Shown here piece by piece: positions 46,335 to 55,837 of a DNA stretch of 64,000 nucleotides. Within the stretch, counting starts at the first letter, position 1, and each line of letters opens with the position of its first letter. Both the position numbers and the translations under genes were made by a program. Where the stretch lies: the NCBI GenBank assembly GCA_017960905.1, contig JAGCYH010000010.1, forward strand, positions 47,650-111,649, read 5' to 3'. This stretch comes from Bacteroidales bacterium (GTDB lineage Bacteria > Bacteroidota > Bacteroidia > Bacteroidales > Marinilabiliaceae). The notes beneath the pieces were generated by a model. That model made no database searches. It saw only the letters and a program-made list of their open reading frames with translations, and was not told where the DNA came from.

Positions 46335-46940
46335 ATGGCTAGATTTATTGGTCCAAAAACAAAAATAGCCCGCAAATTCGGTGAGGCTATTTACGGTCCG
46401 GACAAGGTATTCGAGAAGAAGAACTATCCTCCCGGACAACACGGCTTGAACCGCCGTAAAAAGACAAGCGAGTATGGTTCTCAGTTGAAAGAGAAGCAGA
46501 AAGTGAAATACACTTACGGAGTGCTGGAACGTCAGTTCCGCAACATTTACGCTGACGCTAAACGCAGCAAGGGCGTAACTGGTGAGGTGCTCCTTTGCCT
46601 GCTCGAGAGCCGTCTCGACAACGTGGTTTACCGTATGGGTATAGCTCCCACACGCGCAGCTGCACGTCAGCTCGTTAGCCACCGTCATATTGTTGTAGAT
46701 GGTTCGGTAGTGAATATTCCTTCGTACAGATTGAAAGCTGGTCAGACTGTAGGCGTACGCGAGAAATCGAAATCGCTTGAAGTCATTTCAGCTTCGTTGT
46801 CTAATTCGTCAGTTTCGAAGTATTCTTGGTTGGAGTGGGACAACCACTCAATGCAGGGAAGATTTCTGAACATGCCGGATAGAGCAGATATTCCTGAGAA
46901 CATTCAAGAACAGTTAATCGTCGATTTGTATTCTAAATAA
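46335..46940 (+). CDS. rpsD: 30S ribosomal protein S4
   Basis: 201 residues, uS4, a primary 16S binder. [17 protein letters not shown], the S4 RNA-binding domain ([30 protein letters not shown]) and the C-terminus VDLYSK fit. In E. coli S4 represses the alpha operon; the 135-nt spacer before this gene is the natural place to look for an equivalent. Confidence 0.98.
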   Translation: MARFIGPKTKIARKFGEAIYGPDKVFEKKNYPPGQHGLNRRKKTSEYGSQLKEKQKVKYTYGVLERQFRNIYADAKRSKGVTGEVLLCLLESRLDNVVYRMGIAPTRAAARQLVSHRHIVVDGSVVNIPSYRLKAGQTVGVREKSKSLEVISASLSNSSVSKYSWLEWDNHSMQGRFLNMPDRADIPENIQEQLIVDLYSK

Positions 46941-46949
46941 TTAATTCTT

Positions 46950-47942
46950 ATGGCAATTTTAGCATTCCAAAAACCAGACAAAGTCATCATGTTAGAGAAC
47001 GATGACAAATTCGGACGTTTCGAGTTCCGTCCTCTTGAGCGCGGATATGGTATTACAATTGGAAATGCCTTAAGAAGAATATTGATTTCATCCCTTGAGG
47101 GCTATGCAATTACGAATATCAAAATTGACGGTGTAGAACATGAGTTTGCCACCATTCCCGGAGTAATCGACGATGTTACGCAAATCATTCTCAACTTGAA
47201 ACAAGTATGTTTCAAGCAGATTGTAAGCGACGTTGATTCGGAGAAAGTTGTTTTCCATATTTCGGGTAAAGAGCAGATTGTTGCCGGTGATTTCAACAAG
47301 TTCATGCACTCGTTTGAGGTTCTGAATCCTGAGCTTGTTATCTGCAACCTTAACAAGAGCGTGAATTTCAGCATGACATTCACAATCAACAAAGGTCGCG
47401 GATATGTGCCAAGCGAAGAGAACGCAAATGCTGAAGACGACGTCAATGTAATAGCGATAGATTCGATACACACACCGATACGCAATGTGAAGTACGCTGT
47501 AGAAAACTATCGTGTAGAACAGAAGACCGACTACGAGAAATTAATTATCGAGATAACCACCAACGGCTCTATACAACCCAAAAGAGCACTGGAGGAAGCA
47601 GCCCGCATACTGATTTACCATTTCATGTTGTTCTCTGACGACAAGATAACCATGGATGACGGCGACAGAGGTATAAGCGACGAATTCGATGAAGAGGTTC
47701 TCCACATGCGCCAACTCCTTAAGACACGTTTGGTCGACATGGATCTTTCAGTACGAGCACTGAACTGCCTCAAAGCAGCTGATGTTGAGACACTTGGCGA
47801 ATTGGTGCAATACCACAGAAACGACCTGCTCAAGTTCCGCAATTTCGGCAAGAAATCGCTTACCGAGCTCGACGACATGCTCCAAAGCCTCAATCTCTCG
47901 TTCGGAATGGATACAGCAAAGTACAAATTAGATAAAGATTAA
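46950..47942 (+). CDS. rpoA: DNA-directed RNA polymerase subunit alpha
   Basis: 330 residues. The N-terminal dimerisation domain has [26 protein letters not shown]; the C-terminal domain (about 255-325) has the two helix-hairpin motifs [16 protein letters not shown] and [16 protein letters not shown]. It assembles the RNA polymerase core. 5 nt before rplQ. Confidence 0.98.
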   Translation: MAILAFQKPDKVIMLENDDKFGRFEFRPLERGYGITIGNALRRILISSLEGYAITNIKIDGVEHEFATIPGVIDDVTQIILNLKQVCFKQIVSDVDSEKVVFHISGKEQIVAGDFNKFMHSFEVLNPELVICNLNKSVNFSMTFTINKGRGYVPSEENANAEDDVNVIAIDSIHTPIRNVKYAVENYRVEQKTDYEKLIIEITTNGSIQPKRALEEAARILIYHFMLFSDDKITMDDGDRGISDEFDEEVLHMRQLLKTRLVDMDLSVRALNCLKAADVETLGELVQYHRNDLLKFRNFGKKSLTELDDMLQSLNLSFGMDTAKYKLDKD

Positions 47943-47947
47943 TTACG

Positions 47948-48448
47948 ATGAGACATAATAAGAAATTTAATCATCTTGGTAGAACAAGTTCCCATCGTAA
48001 AGCAATGTTGGCCAATATGGCTTGTTCATTAATTATGCACAAGCGTATCAGAACAACCTTGGCTAAAGCCAAAGCTTTGCGTATGTATGTTGAGCCTTTG
48101 ATCACCAAGACCAAAAACTTGACAACTACAGCCGAGCAAATGAATGCTCAGCGTCTTGTTTTCAGCCACTTGCAGAACAACGCGGCTGTAAAAGAACTCT
48201 TTACCGAGGTAAAGGAAAAAGTTCAATCGAGAAACGGTGGTTACACCCGAATCCTGAAACTTGGCACTCGCCCGGGCGACGCAGCCGATGTATGCTACAT
48301 TGAGTTGGTTGATTACAACGCAAACATGCTTACTGAGGTTAAACCCGCTTCGGATAAGAAACGCACAAGAAGAAGCAAGAAGAAAACTGAAGCTCCCGCT
48401 GCTGAAGCTGCTGCTCCTGCAGCAGCTCCCGAAGCTGCCGCTGAATAG
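47948..48448 (+). CDS. rplQ: 50S ribosomal protein L17 with Ala/Pro-rich tail
   Basis: 166 residues, bL17, at the tunnel exit. [25 protein letters not shown] and the conserved core to about residue 125 are clear. Residues 137-166 form a basic stretch ([12 protein letters not shown]) and an Ala/Pro/Glu tail ([18 protein letters not shown]), longer than the usual 117-130 residues. Last gene of the alpha cluster, followed by a terminator. Confidence 0.97.
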   Translation: MRHNKKFNHLGRTSSHRKAMLANMACSLIMHKRIRTTLAKAKALRMYVEPLITKTKNLTTTAEQMNAQRLVFSHLQNNAAVKELFTEVKEKVQSRNGGYTRILKLGTRPGDAADVCYIELVDYNANMLTEVKPASDKKRTRRSKKKTEAPAAEAAAPAAAPEAAAE

Positions 48449-48467
48449 TTTTTCGACGCTATACGGT

Positions 48468-48503
48468 AAAAAGAGGTTATCAGTAATGATAACCTCTTTT
48501 TTT
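48468..48503 (+). terminator. Terminator of the ribosomal alpha cluster
   Basis: Perfect stem AAAAGAGGTTATCA with loop GTAA, followed by T7. Confidence 0.92.
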
Positions 48504-48558
48504 GTTGTATTTTTTTCACTTGTTGCTGAAAAAATACAGAGCTATGAAAAAATGGTGT

Positions 48559-48566
48559 TATTTTTG
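48559..48566 (+). promoter_or_regulatory. -7 box of the SurA-like/OstA-like unit
   Basis: TATTTTTG lies 4 nt before the first possible ATG (48571). Transcription would start close to the ATG, so the mRNA may be nearly leaderless or use the ATG at 48580. Confidence 0.6.
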
Positions 48567-48570
48567 TACC

Positions 48571-49431
48571 ATGAATAATATGAGAATTTTAGCTTTTAGA
48601 TTTGCGCTGGTTGCAGCCGCTGTGAGCGGCTGCACCGATCACCGACCATTTGACGAACCCGTTGCTTCAGTTGGCGACGCCACTCTGACAAAGTCGCGAC
48701 TGTGCGCGGCTATTCCGTCTGAGATATCGGGAAAGGATAGTATTGCTTTTGCTCAAGATGTTGTCCGACAATGGGTTATGCAACAAGTTGTGGTACAGAA
48801 AGCCGTCGATAATCTATCGGACGAAGAGCTCGACATCGACGCTGCGATTGAAGACTATCGCAATTCGCTCATTACCGAGCTTTACCGCCAGAAAATCGTC
48901 GACCAGAAGTTCAAACCCTCGGTTGGCGACGATGCCATCAACGAGTATTACGAGAAGATGAAAGACAACTTCAGGATTGAAGAGGCCATGATGAAAGGCA
49001 TCTTCGTGATTCTACCGAAGAAAGCGCCCGATCTCGACAATATGAAAAAATGCATATCGAAGCACAACGACGCCGATATGTTCAAGATAGAGCAGTACAT
49101 CTACAAACATGCCGTGAAATACGAAATGGCTGTAGATCAGTGGATTGATGTGAAGTCGATTCGCCAACAATTCCCCAAAAAGACCATCGCGAATGAGAAA
49201 ACAGCACTCTCGTCGGGGAGACTTTACACCACGACCGACGACTCGTACACGTACCTGCTGATAGCATTTGACTACCTTGCCGACGACGACTATGCGCCGG
49301 TGGAATTTGTAAAGGACAAAATCACATCGATTCTGCTCAACAAACAGAAACTGAAATTCATAAAGGATTTTGAACAAAGCTTGTACAATCAGGCTTTGAA
49401 ATCGGATAAAATACATTATTATGACAAATAA
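48571..49431 (+). CDS. Putative periplasmic peptidyl-prolyl isomerase/chaperone lipoprotein (SurA-N-like)
   Basis: 286 residues from ATG 48571 (48580 is equally possible). The signal peptide ends in VSGC, so it is probably a lipoprotein. The segment VASVGDATLTKSRLCAAIP, then a long helical region, resembles the N-terminal chaperone domain of SurA/PpiC proteins. No clear parvulin active domain follows; the centre from about 140 is only weakly similar. It overlaps the next SurA-like gene by 11 nt (or abuts it) and likely assists outer-membrane protein folding. A 10-bp inverted repeat (48612-48634) encodes the signal peptide. Confidence 0.75.
   Translation: MNNMRILAFRFALVAAAVSGCTDHRPFDEPVASVGDATLTKSRLCAAIPSEISGKDSIAFAQDVVRQWVMQQVVVQKAVDNLSDEELDIDAAIEDYRNSLITELYRQKIVDQKFKPSVGDDAINEYYEKMKDNFRIEEAMMKGIFVILPKKAPDLDNMKKCISKHNDADMFKIEQYIYKHAVKYEMAVDQWIDVKSIRQQFPKKTIANEKTALSSGRLYTTTDDSYTYLLIAFDYLADDDYAPVEFVKDKITSILLNKQKLKFIKDFEQSLYNQALKSDKIHYYDK
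48612..48634. repeat. Intragenic inverted repeat at the signal-peptide codons
   Basis: Perfect 10-bp stem TGCAGCCGCT with loop GTG, encoding the end of the lipoprotein signal peptide. Confidence 0.86.
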
Positions 49432-50782
49432 AATGACAACGACAAAAAATATACTTCTGACAATAATCTCTTTGCTGTTTACGTGTAACGTTATGTCGCA
49501 GAGGTTGTTACTCGACGACGTAGTTGCCATCGTCGGCGACGATGCCATACTGCGGTCCGACATTGAGATAATGTACCAGCAGGCGCAGATGGAAGGCGCT
49601 GTGGAGAGTGGCGACCTTATGTGCCATCTGTTCGAACGGCTTTTGGTGGAGAAACTCATGGTCAATCAGGCAAAGATGGACAGTGTGGTCGTTTCCGACA
49701 ATGAGGTGATGACACAGGTTGATGCACGCATCAACCAATATATCCAGTATTTGGGCGGTCAGGACAAACTCGAGGAGTATTTCGACAAGCCGCTGAGCCG
49801 TATCAAGCTTGAGCAGGTTGAGTACGTTCGTACTCAACGTATTACAGAGAAAATGAAGTACGAGATTACGAAAAACATAAAAATAACGCCGTCGGAGATA
49901 CGCAACTACTTCAGCCGTATGCCCGAGGACAGTATACCATACGTGCAGACGCAATATGAGCTGTCGCAGATAGTTATTTATCCGAAAGTAGACCAAACCG
50001 AGATTGACCGAATAAAGTCGAAACTGCGTGATTTCCAGAAACAGGTGAGCGAGGGGCGCGACTTCTCGACGTTGGCAGTGCTCTACTCTGACGACCCTGG
50101 CTCGGCATCGCGTGGTGGCGATTTGGGCTGGACGCCCAAATCGGGTCTTGTGCCCGAATTCGCATCGGCTGCATTCAACCTTCAGGAAAAAGGCAAAGTG
50201 TCGAAAATTGTTGAGACCGAATTTGGCTATCATATCATACAACTTATTGACCGTAAGGGCGATAGAATCAACTGCCGTCACATACTTATGAAGCCGAAAC
50301 TCAGCGCCGATAACAAAAACAAGGCGATAGCGTTCCTTGATACCGTGCTGACAACGATTAACGACGGAAAAGTCAAATTCGAAGAGGCTGCCGCACGTTT
50401 TTCGATGGATAAAGACTCGCGCGCCAACGGCGGTGTGATAGTGAACAAGAACGACGGCTCGCACAAATTTCTGCTGAGCGACATTCCCGCCGAGATAGCC
50501 AAAGCTATTCAGGGATTGAAAGTGGGCGAGATATCGAAGCCCTTTATGATGATTGACGAGAAAAACAAGGAGACAATCAGAATCGTAATGCTGAAGAAGA
50601 AGCACGACCCGCATCGCGCAAACATGCGCGATGACTACAGCATGCTGCAGACGATAATGGAGAACAAGAAGCGCAACGAGGCTATCGACAATTGGGTCCG
50701 TCAGCGCCAGAACGAAGTGTATATCAACATCTCGCCCGAATGGCAGAAGTGTGATTTCCAGTATAAAGGTTGGGTGAAATAA
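49421..50782 (+). CDS. SurA-like periplasmic peptidyl-prolyl cis-trans isomerase
   Basis: 453 residues (or 449 from the second ATG at 49433). A signal peptide ends at NVMSQ, followed by the SurA N-domain (LLLDDVVAIVGDDAILRSDIE). Two parvulin domains follow: one around YELSQIVIYPK...DPGSASRGGDLGW and one around INCRHILMKPKL...DSRANGGVI. SurA escorts outer-membrane beta-barrels through the periplasm. It sits between the SurA-N-like lipoprotein and an OstA-like gene, so the three form an envelope-biogenesis unit. Inverted repeats are at 49817, 50119 and 50612. Confidence 0.92.
   Translation: MTNKMTTTKNILLTIISLLFTCNVMSQRLLLDDVVAIVGDDAILRSDIEIMYQQAQMEGAVESGDLMCHLFERLLVEKLMVNQAKMDSVVVSDNEVMTQVDARINQYIQYLGGQDKLEEYFDKPLSRIKLEQVEYVRTQRITEKMKYEITKNIKITPSEIRNYFSRMPEDSIPYVQTQYELSQIVIYPKVDQTEIDRIKSKLRDFQKQVSEGRDFSTLAVLYSDDPGSASRGGDLGWTPKSGLVPEFASAAFNLQEKGKVSKIVETEFGYHIIQLIDRKGDRINCRHILMKPKLSADNKNKAIAFLDTVLTTINDGKVKFEEAAARFSMDKDSRANGGVIVNKNDGSHKFLLSDIPAEIAKAIQGLKVGEISKPFMMIDEKNKETIRIVMLKKKHDPHRANMRDDYSMLQTIMENKKRNEAIDNWVRQRQNEVYINISPEWQKCDFQYKGWVK
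49817..49838. repeat. Intragenic inverted repeat in the SurA-like gene
   Basis: Perfect 10-bp stem GTTGAGTACG with spacer TT. Confidence 0.87.
50119..50143. repeat. Intragenic inverted repeat in the SurA-like gene
   Basis: Perfect 10-bp stem CGATTTGGGC with loop TGGAC. It encodes the conserved GGDLGW motif of the parvulin domain, so it is not an insertion. Confidence 0.86.
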
Positions 50783-50789
50783 ACTGATT

Positions 50790-52364
50790 ATGCGTATTTT
50801 AGCCATACTCTTGTTTGTGTTGTCCGCCGCAATGGCGGCGGGACAGGAGCAGCGCGTGTTCGTGAAAATCGAGCATGCCAACTTCCTGCGCCACGACGAC
50901 AAAGTAGGCAAAAACTCGCAGTCGCTCAATGGTGATGTGATGCTGTCGCATCACAACACCATCATGTATTGCGACAGCGCATACATGTTCAACGACTCGA
51001 ACATGGTTATTGCGTACAGCAATGTACATGTCGTTCAGAACGACTCGATACATCTCTACGGCAACACACTGACGTACTATGGCGACCGCAACTTGGCCGA
51101 GATACGCGAAGATGTGCGCGCCAACAAGGGCGACACTTGGCTCTACACCGAAAATCTCGACTACGACCGTGAGCTCGACAAAGCTTATTACTACGACGGC
51201 GGTAAGGTGGTGAACCTGCAGAACGAACTGACATCGGAGAACGGATTGTATTTCCCGAATACGAACGAAGTGTTCTTCAAAAACAACGTTGTCGGCACGT
51301 CGCCAAACTACACAATGTACAGCGACACAATGAGTTTCAACACGCAAACCCAGGTTACGACAATTCTTGGTCCGACGCGTATTATCAACCGCGACTCGAC
51401 AATAATCGACAGCGAATTGGGGTGGTACGATACGAAATCAGATTGCGCTAAACTGTTGCAAAACAACAATATACAATCTGGTGCGTACAACGTGAAGGGC
51501 GACGAGATGCTTTACGAGCGCCGCAACGGAAACATGACCGTTTGGGGCAATATGGTTATAAACGACACCATCGACAACTTGTCGCTCTGCGGCGACTATG
51601 GTTTTTACAACGAGCAGACCAACGAAGCCTTGGCGACGCGCAAGGCGCTCGCCATACATGTGTATGGCGGCGACTCGCTCTTTGTGCATGCCGACACGTT
51701 CCGCATAGTGCCGTTGCCAGCCGACTCAAGTCGCTTGATACAAGCGTATTACAACGTTAAATACTTCCGTCCCGACATGCAGGGCCGTTGCGATTCGCTG
51801 ATATTCGACTTCCGCGACACCGTAGCGACGCTCTACAAACAACCCATCGTATGGGCTACGGGCAACCAGATGACGGCGCAAACGATAAAGCTATATTCCA
51901 AAAACAGAGTGCTTTACAAGGCCGAACTCATCGAGTCGGCTTTCGCCATCTCGATAGAGGAAGACTCGCTTGGCTTCAATCAGGTGAAAGGCAAACTGAT
52001 GACAGGCCACATACGCAACAACGAGCTTTACAAGATAGACGTCAGCGGTAACGGCCAGACGATATACTATCCGAAAGATGGTCGAGCGCTGATTGGTATT
52101 AACCGTGCCGAAAGTAGCAACATGAGTATTTGGCTGAAAGACAAGCGAATAAAGAACATAACGATGCGTGAATCGCCCCAGGGCAACATGAATCCGCCAT
52201 TGCTGCTAGGTGAGAAAGACCGCAAACTGTCGGGTTTCCGCTGGCTAGATGACTATCGCCCGAAATCGAAAACCGACATTTTCCTGCCCCTTGACATACC
52301 TGACGATATGAACGTGAAAGAGGAGGTATTCGAAGGGTATACTTTCGACGAATTGGGCGAATGA
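50790..52364 (+). CDS. OstA-like (LptA/LptD-N fold) periplasmic protein
   Basis: 524 residues with a signal peptide (residues 1-18, ending AAMAAGQ). The body consists of repeated beta-strand units such as NGDVMLSHHNTIMYCDSAYMF, YGNTLTYYGDRNLAEIREDV and FFKNNVVGTSPNYTMYSDTM. These are typical of the OstA/LptA beta-jellyroll that carries lipopolysaccharide across the periplasm. It is the third gene of the SurA-SurA-OstA unit, 7 nt after the second. It is much longer than LptA and lacks the LptD barrel, as I associate with the Bacteroidota OstA-like family. Confidence 0.9.
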   Translation: MRILAILLFVLSAAMAAGQEQRVFVKIEHANFLRHDDKVGKNSQSLNGDVMLSHHNTIMYCDSAYMFNDSNMVIAYSNVHVVQNDSIHLYGNTLTYYGDRNLAEIREDVRANKGDTWLYTENLDYDRELDKAYYYDGGKVVNLQNELTSENGLYFPNTNEVFFKNNVVGTSPNYTMYSDTMSFNTQTQVTTILGPTRIINRDSTIIDSELGWYDTKSDCAKLLQNNNIQSGAYNVKGDEMLYERRNGNMTVWGNMVINDTIDNLSLCGDYGFYNEQTNEALATRKALAIHVYGGDSLFVHADTFRIVPLPADSSRLIQAYYNVKYFRPDMQGRCDSLIFDFRDTVATLYKQPIVWATGNQMTAQTIKLYSKNRVLYKAELIESAFAISIEEDSLGFNQVKGKLMTGHIRNNELYKIDVSGNGQTIYYPKDGRALIGINRAESSNMSIWLKDKRIKNITMRESPQGNMNPPLLLGEKDRKLSGFRWLDDYRPKSKTDIFLPLDIPDDMNVKEEVFEGYTFDELGE

Positions 52365-52536
52365 AAAAAAACGAAGTTTTTTTTATAAAAGATAAGACAT
52401 TCATAATGAGCCAATTGTGAAAAATATTGTTAATAATAGGAAATAATTAGGCGAATAGAGAAATTAGCTATTGCAGAAACAAAAGTTAATGTATATATTC
52501 GCGCAAAATTACAAAGGATAAAAACAGAACCAGATT

Positions 52537-52758
52537 ATGTATTGGACATTGGAATTAGCCTCGAAATTGGAAGATGCTCCTTGGCCTGCAACAAAAGATG
52601 AGCTTATCGATTATGCGTCACGTTCGGGTGCTCCGCTCGAGGTTATAGAGAATTTGCAGGAAATTGAAGAAACCGATGAGATATTCGAAAGCATTGAAGA
52701 GATTTGGCCAGATTATCCGAGCAAAGATGACTTTTTCTTCAACGAAGACGAATATTGA
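52537..52758 (+). CDS. DUF2795-type small acidic protein
   Basis: 73 residues. MYWTLELASKLEDAPWPATKDELIDYASRSGAPLEVIENLQEI resembles the DUF2795 fold, a small helical domain of unknown role. The second half is very acidic (EEIWPDYPSKDDFFFNEDEY). Its start is preceded by a 172-nt AT-rich gap and it has its own terminator, so it is probably monocistronic. Confidence 0.8.
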   Translation: MYWTLELASKLEDAPWPATKDELIDYASRSGAPLEVIENLQEIEETDEIFESIEEIWPDYPSKDDFFFNEDEY

Positions 52759-52778
52759 TTTATCAATTCATTTTATAG

Positions 52779-52814
52779 AAATGAGGTTGCACCGAAGGAG
52801 CAGCCTCATTTTTT
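52779..52814 (+). terminator. Terminator after the DUF2795 gene
   Basis: Stem AAATGAGGTTGC with GCAGCCTCATTT (one G-T), loop ACCGAAGGA, then further T residues. Confidence 0.85.
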
Positions 52815-52843
52815 ATCGTAGTTTTTTATAAAAATAGACGAAA

Positions 52844-54070
52844 ATGAGCAAAAACATTGTGCCGGTAACGTTGCTTACAGGCTATTTGGGAAGTGGCAAA
52901 ACCACATTGGTCAACAACATTCTGGCCAACGAGCAGGGACTGAAAATAGCAGTCATAGTGAACGACATAGGCGAGGTGAACATCGACGCCTCGCTCATTC
53001 AGCAAGGCGGTGTGGTGACACAGAAAGACGACAGCCTTGTGGCACTGAGCAACGGATGCATCTGCTGCACGCTCAAAACCGACCTCATGCAGCAGATCAA
53101 CGACATTATCGACACCAACCGCTTCGATTACATAGTAATCGAAGCCAGCGGAATATGCGAGCCGCTGCCTATTGCGCAGACTATAACCGCCATGTCGGAG
53201 ATGGCGCGCAAATACCGCCAGCCCGAAAAATGCCGCCTCGACTGCGTCGTTACCGTTGTCGACGCTCTGCGCATGCGTGATGAGTTTTCGAGCGGTAAGG
53301 CGCTTACAAAGAAGAATATAGACGAGGAAGATATAGAAAATCTGCTTATTCAGCAGATTGAATTCTGCGACGTTATTATTCTCAATAAGGTCGATGAAAT
53401 ATCGACCGAAGAGAAAAACGAAGTTCGCGCCGTGATAAAGACATTGCAGCCTACGGCTGAAATTATCGAAGCAAACTATGCGCAAATAGATATAAAACAG
53501 ATAGTTAACTCGAACCGATTCGACTTTGAGAAAGCCTGCACTTCGGCAGGCTGGATTCAGGAACTCGAAAACGCTGAAAATGTTGAGGATGACGATGACG
53601 ACGATGATGATGAACATCATCATCATCATCATGAAGATGAGCACGATCACGACCACGACGATGACCATCATCACCACCATCACCATCATCACGACGAAGG
53701 TGAGGCCGAGGAGTACGGCATTGGCACGTTCGTGTATTTCCGCCGTAAGGCGTTCAGCCTGAGTCGATTCGATGACTTTGTGGCCCGCCGTTGGCCGAAA
53801 TCGGTAATACGCTGCAAGGGAATACTTTACTTCAGCGAGAATGAAGACATGTCGTATATCTTCGAGCAGGCCGGACGGCAACGCAAGTTGCGCGAGATGG
53901 GGCAGTGGATATGCACTGCCCCGCAAGAGGAACAGTTGCGTTTGTTGGCTGAAAGCGAAGAACTTAGGCGCGATTGGGACGAAGAGTATGGCGATAAAAT
54001 GGTGAAACTGGTGTTCATTGGGCAGAAAATGGACGTAGCCGCCATTAAGGCCGAATTGAACAAAATTTGA
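52844..54070 (+). CDS. COG0523/CobW-family GTPase, putative metal chaperone with His/Asp-rich segment
   Basis: 408 residues. Walker A GYLGSGKT is at 13-20, the COG0523 metal motif CICC at 72-75, the Glu/Ser-rich switch IVIEASGICEP at about 98-107, and the GTP-specificity motif NKVD at 181-184. Residues 248-286 are nearly all Asp, Glu and His. The CobW C-terminal domain follows. The family delivers metals, often Zn2+, to client proteins; the client here is unknown. It stands alone between terminator and recA. Inverted repeats are at 53339 (8 bp) and 53899 (9 bp). Confidence 0.93.
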   Translation: MSKNIVPVTLLTGYLGSGKTTLVNNILANEQGLKIAVIVNDIGEVNIDASLIQQGGVVTQKDDSLVALSNGCICCTLKTDLMQQINDIIDTNRFDYIVIEASGICEPLPIAQTITAMSEMARKYRQPEKCRLDCVVTVVDALRMRDEFSSGKALTKKNIDEEDIENLLIQQIEFCDVIILNKVDEISTEEKNEVRAVIKTLQPTAEIIEANYAQIDIKQIVNSNRFDFEKACTSAGWIQELENAENVEDDDDDDDDEHHHHHHEDEHDHDHDDDHHHHHHHHHDEGEAEEYGIGTFVYFRRKAFSLSRFDDFVARRWPKSVIRCKGILYFSENEDMSYIFEQAGRQRKLREMGQWICTAPQEEQLRLLAESEELRRDWDEEYGDKMVKLVFIGQKMDVAAIKAELNKI

Positions 54071-54149
54071 TTAAAATGTTTGCAAGTTTCTTGCAAACAA
54101 GGAGACAAATATCTATTTTTATACCAGAATAATTTAAACGAAAAAATAG

Positions 54150-55169
54150 ATGGCAGAAGATTTAGACAGCCAGAAGGCAAGCAAGTTGCAGGCGCTGAAG
54201 CTTACGATGGACAAAATCGATAAGACTTACGGCAAAGGCACAATTATGAAAATGGGAGATCAGGTGATAGAGAGCATGCCTGTAATCCCCACAGGTTCAA
54301 TGGGTTTGGATATAGCTCTTGGCGTTGGTGGATATCCGCGCGGCCGAATCATCGAGATTTACGGTCCGGAATCGTCGGGTAAGACGACCTTGGCCATCCA
54401 CGCCATCGCCGAAGCGCAGAAGATGGGCGGCATAGCCGCCTTCATCGATGCGGAACACGCGTTCGACAAGTTCTACGCCGAGAAATTGGGTGTTGACATG
54501 GACAATCTGCTCATTTCGCAGCCCGACAACGGCGAACAGGCGTTGGAGATAGCCGACCAGCTGATACGCTCGTCGGCAATCGACATCATCGTAATCGACT
54601 CTGTAGCAGCACTTACGCCGAAGGCTGAGATAGAAGGTGACATGGGCGACTCAAAAATGGGTTTGCAGGCACGCCTTATGTCGCAGGCACTTCGCAAACT
54701 GACGGCGACAATAAACAAAACGCAGACTACGTGTATCTTTATCAACCAGTTGCGTGAGAAACTGGGCGTTATGTTCGGCAATCCAGAGACGACCACAGGC
54801 GGTAACGCGCTGAAATTCTACGCTTCTATACGCTTGGATATCAGAAAAGTAACAGCAATAAAAGACGGCGAGGAAGTGGTTGGTTCGCAGACTCGCGTTA
54901 AGGTGGTGAAGAACAAAGTTGCGCCTCCTTTCCGCAAAGCAGAGTTTGAAATCCGCTACGGTGAAGGTATTTCGCGCGTAGGCGAAATACTCGACATTGC
55001 CACCGAGATGGAGATAATAAAGAAGAGCGGCTCGTGGTTCAGCTACGGCGATTCGAAGCTTGGTCAGGGCCGCGAGGCAGTGCTGTCGCTGCTCAAGGAC
55101 AACGTTGAGTTGCAGCAGGAGATAGAGACGAAAATCAAAGAGAAACTGCAAGAAGGTAAAGCACAATAA
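54150..55169 (+). CDS. recA: Recombinase RecA
   Basis: 339 residues. Walker A GPESSGKT is at 72-79, followed by the conserved [24 protein letters not shown], and the L2/Walker-associated [22 protein letters not shown]. RecA forms filaments on single-stranded DNA for recombination and SOS induction. It has a short Lys/Glu-rich tail rather than the acidic tail of E. coli. No LexA-type box was recognised upstream. A terminator follows. Confidence 0.98.
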   Translation: MAEDLDSQKASKLQALKLTMDKIDKTYGKGTIMKMGDQVIESMPVIPTGSMGLDIALGVGGYPRGRIIEIYGPESSGKTTLAIHAIAEAQKMGGIAAFIDAEHAFDKFYAEKLGVDMDNLLISQPDNGEQALEIADQLIRSSAIDIIVIDSVAALTPKAEIEGDMGDSKMGLQARLMSQALRKLTATINKTQTTCIFINQLREKLGVMFGNPETTTGGNALKFYASIRLDIRKVTAIKDGEEVVGSQTRVKVVKNKVAPPFRKAEFEIRYGEGISRVGEILDIATEMEIIKKSGSWFSYGDSKLGQGREAVLSLLKDNVELQQEIETKIKEKLQEGKAQ

Positions 55170-55187
55170 GATAGCGTGAAAGCAAGT

Positions 55188-55217
55188 AAATGCGGAACTT
55201 TGTTCCGCATTTTTTTT
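55188..55217 (+). terminator. Terminator of recA
   Basis: Perfect 11-bp stem AAATGCGGAAC with loop TTT, followed by more T residues (T8 in all). Confidence 0.92.
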
Positions 55218-55250
55218 ATCAAAAAACCGAAAAATAATTGTCAAAGATTT

Positions 55251-55280
55251 TTGTGTTAAAGAAAAGAAGCATTACCTTTG
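55251..55280 (+). promoter_or_regulatory. Promoter of the tRNA Ser-Pro-Gly-Thr array
   Basis: TTG at 55251-55253 and TACCTTTG at 55273-55280, spaced 19 bp, 32 nt before tRNA-Ser. Confidence 0.78.
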
Positions 55281-55312
55281 CAGTCGCAATTGAGAAACGC
55301 TCAATAAGCTGA

Positions 55313-55403
<91 letters not shown>

Positions 55404-55407
55404 CTAA

Positions 55408-55482
55408 CGGGGTGTAGCGCAGTCCGGTTAGCGCACCTGCTTTGGGAGCAGGGGGTCCCAGGTTCGAATCCTGGTACCCCGA
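55408..55482 (+). tRNA. tRNA-Pro (TGG)
   Basis: Acceptor CGGGGTG/TACCCCG (last pair G-T), anticodon stem CCTGC/GCAGG, anticodon TGG, discriminator A. CCA is not encoded. It starts 4 nt after tRNA-Ser. Confidence 0.95.
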
Positions 55483-55488
55483 CAAAAT

Positions 55489-55561
55489 GCGGAAATAGCT
55501 CAGTTGGTAGAGCACAACCTTGCCAAGGTTGGGGTCGCGAGTTCGAGTCTCGTTTTCCGCT
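55489..55561 (+). tRNA. tRNA-Gly (GCC)
   Basis: Acceptor GCGGAAA/TTTCCGC is perfect; anticodon stem CAACC/GGTTG, anticodon GCC. CCA is not encoded. 6 nt after tRNA-Pro. Confidence 0.95.
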
Positions 55562-55570
55562 CATGGTTTT

Positions 55571-55642
55571 GCCAATGTAGCTCAGTGGTAGAGCGCTTCC
55601 TTGGTAAGGAAGAGGTCGCGGGTTCAACTCCCGCCATCGGCT
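55571..55642 (+). tRNA. tRNA-Thr (GGT)
   Basis: Anticodon stem CTTCC/GGAAG, anticodon GGT. The acceptor GCCAATG/CATCGGC has an A4-C69 mismatch. CCA is not encoded. Last tRNA of the array. Confidence 0.94.
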
Positions 55643-55657
55643 CTGATTTTTCAACAA

Positions 55658-55686
55658 GGCTGTCGGGTCCGACAGCCATTTTTTTT
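55658..55686 (+). terminator. Terminator of the tRNA array
   Basis: Perfect 9-bp stem GGCTGTCGG with loop GT, followed by a T-run to 55686. Confidence 0.92.
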
Positions 55687-55837
55687 GTCCGTTTGTCAAT
55701 TTATGCTATAAGCATAAATTATTTATAATCAACCTGATAGTTAATGACTGCCCAATTGCGGTGTTTTTTTTGTATAAAAAAAGACGGATATTCGTTCAAA
55801 AGTGCTATCTTCGCTATTGTAATTAAAAATTTGACAA

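Noticed and set aside
49508..50929. 473-codon open frame antisense to the SurA-like gene
   Set aside because: Shadow frame over a well-supported parvulin protein; composition unlike neighbouring proteins.
53580..53700. GAT/CAT-rich simple repeat considered as a tandem repeat or CRISPR-like array
   Set aside because: It is in frame and encodes the Asp/His segment of the metal chaperone; no spacers or regular unit.
52826..53926. 366-codon open frame antisense to the COG0523 GTPase, with Met/Val-rich runs
   Set aside because: The runs are the complement of the His/Asp codons of the real gene; no other protein features.
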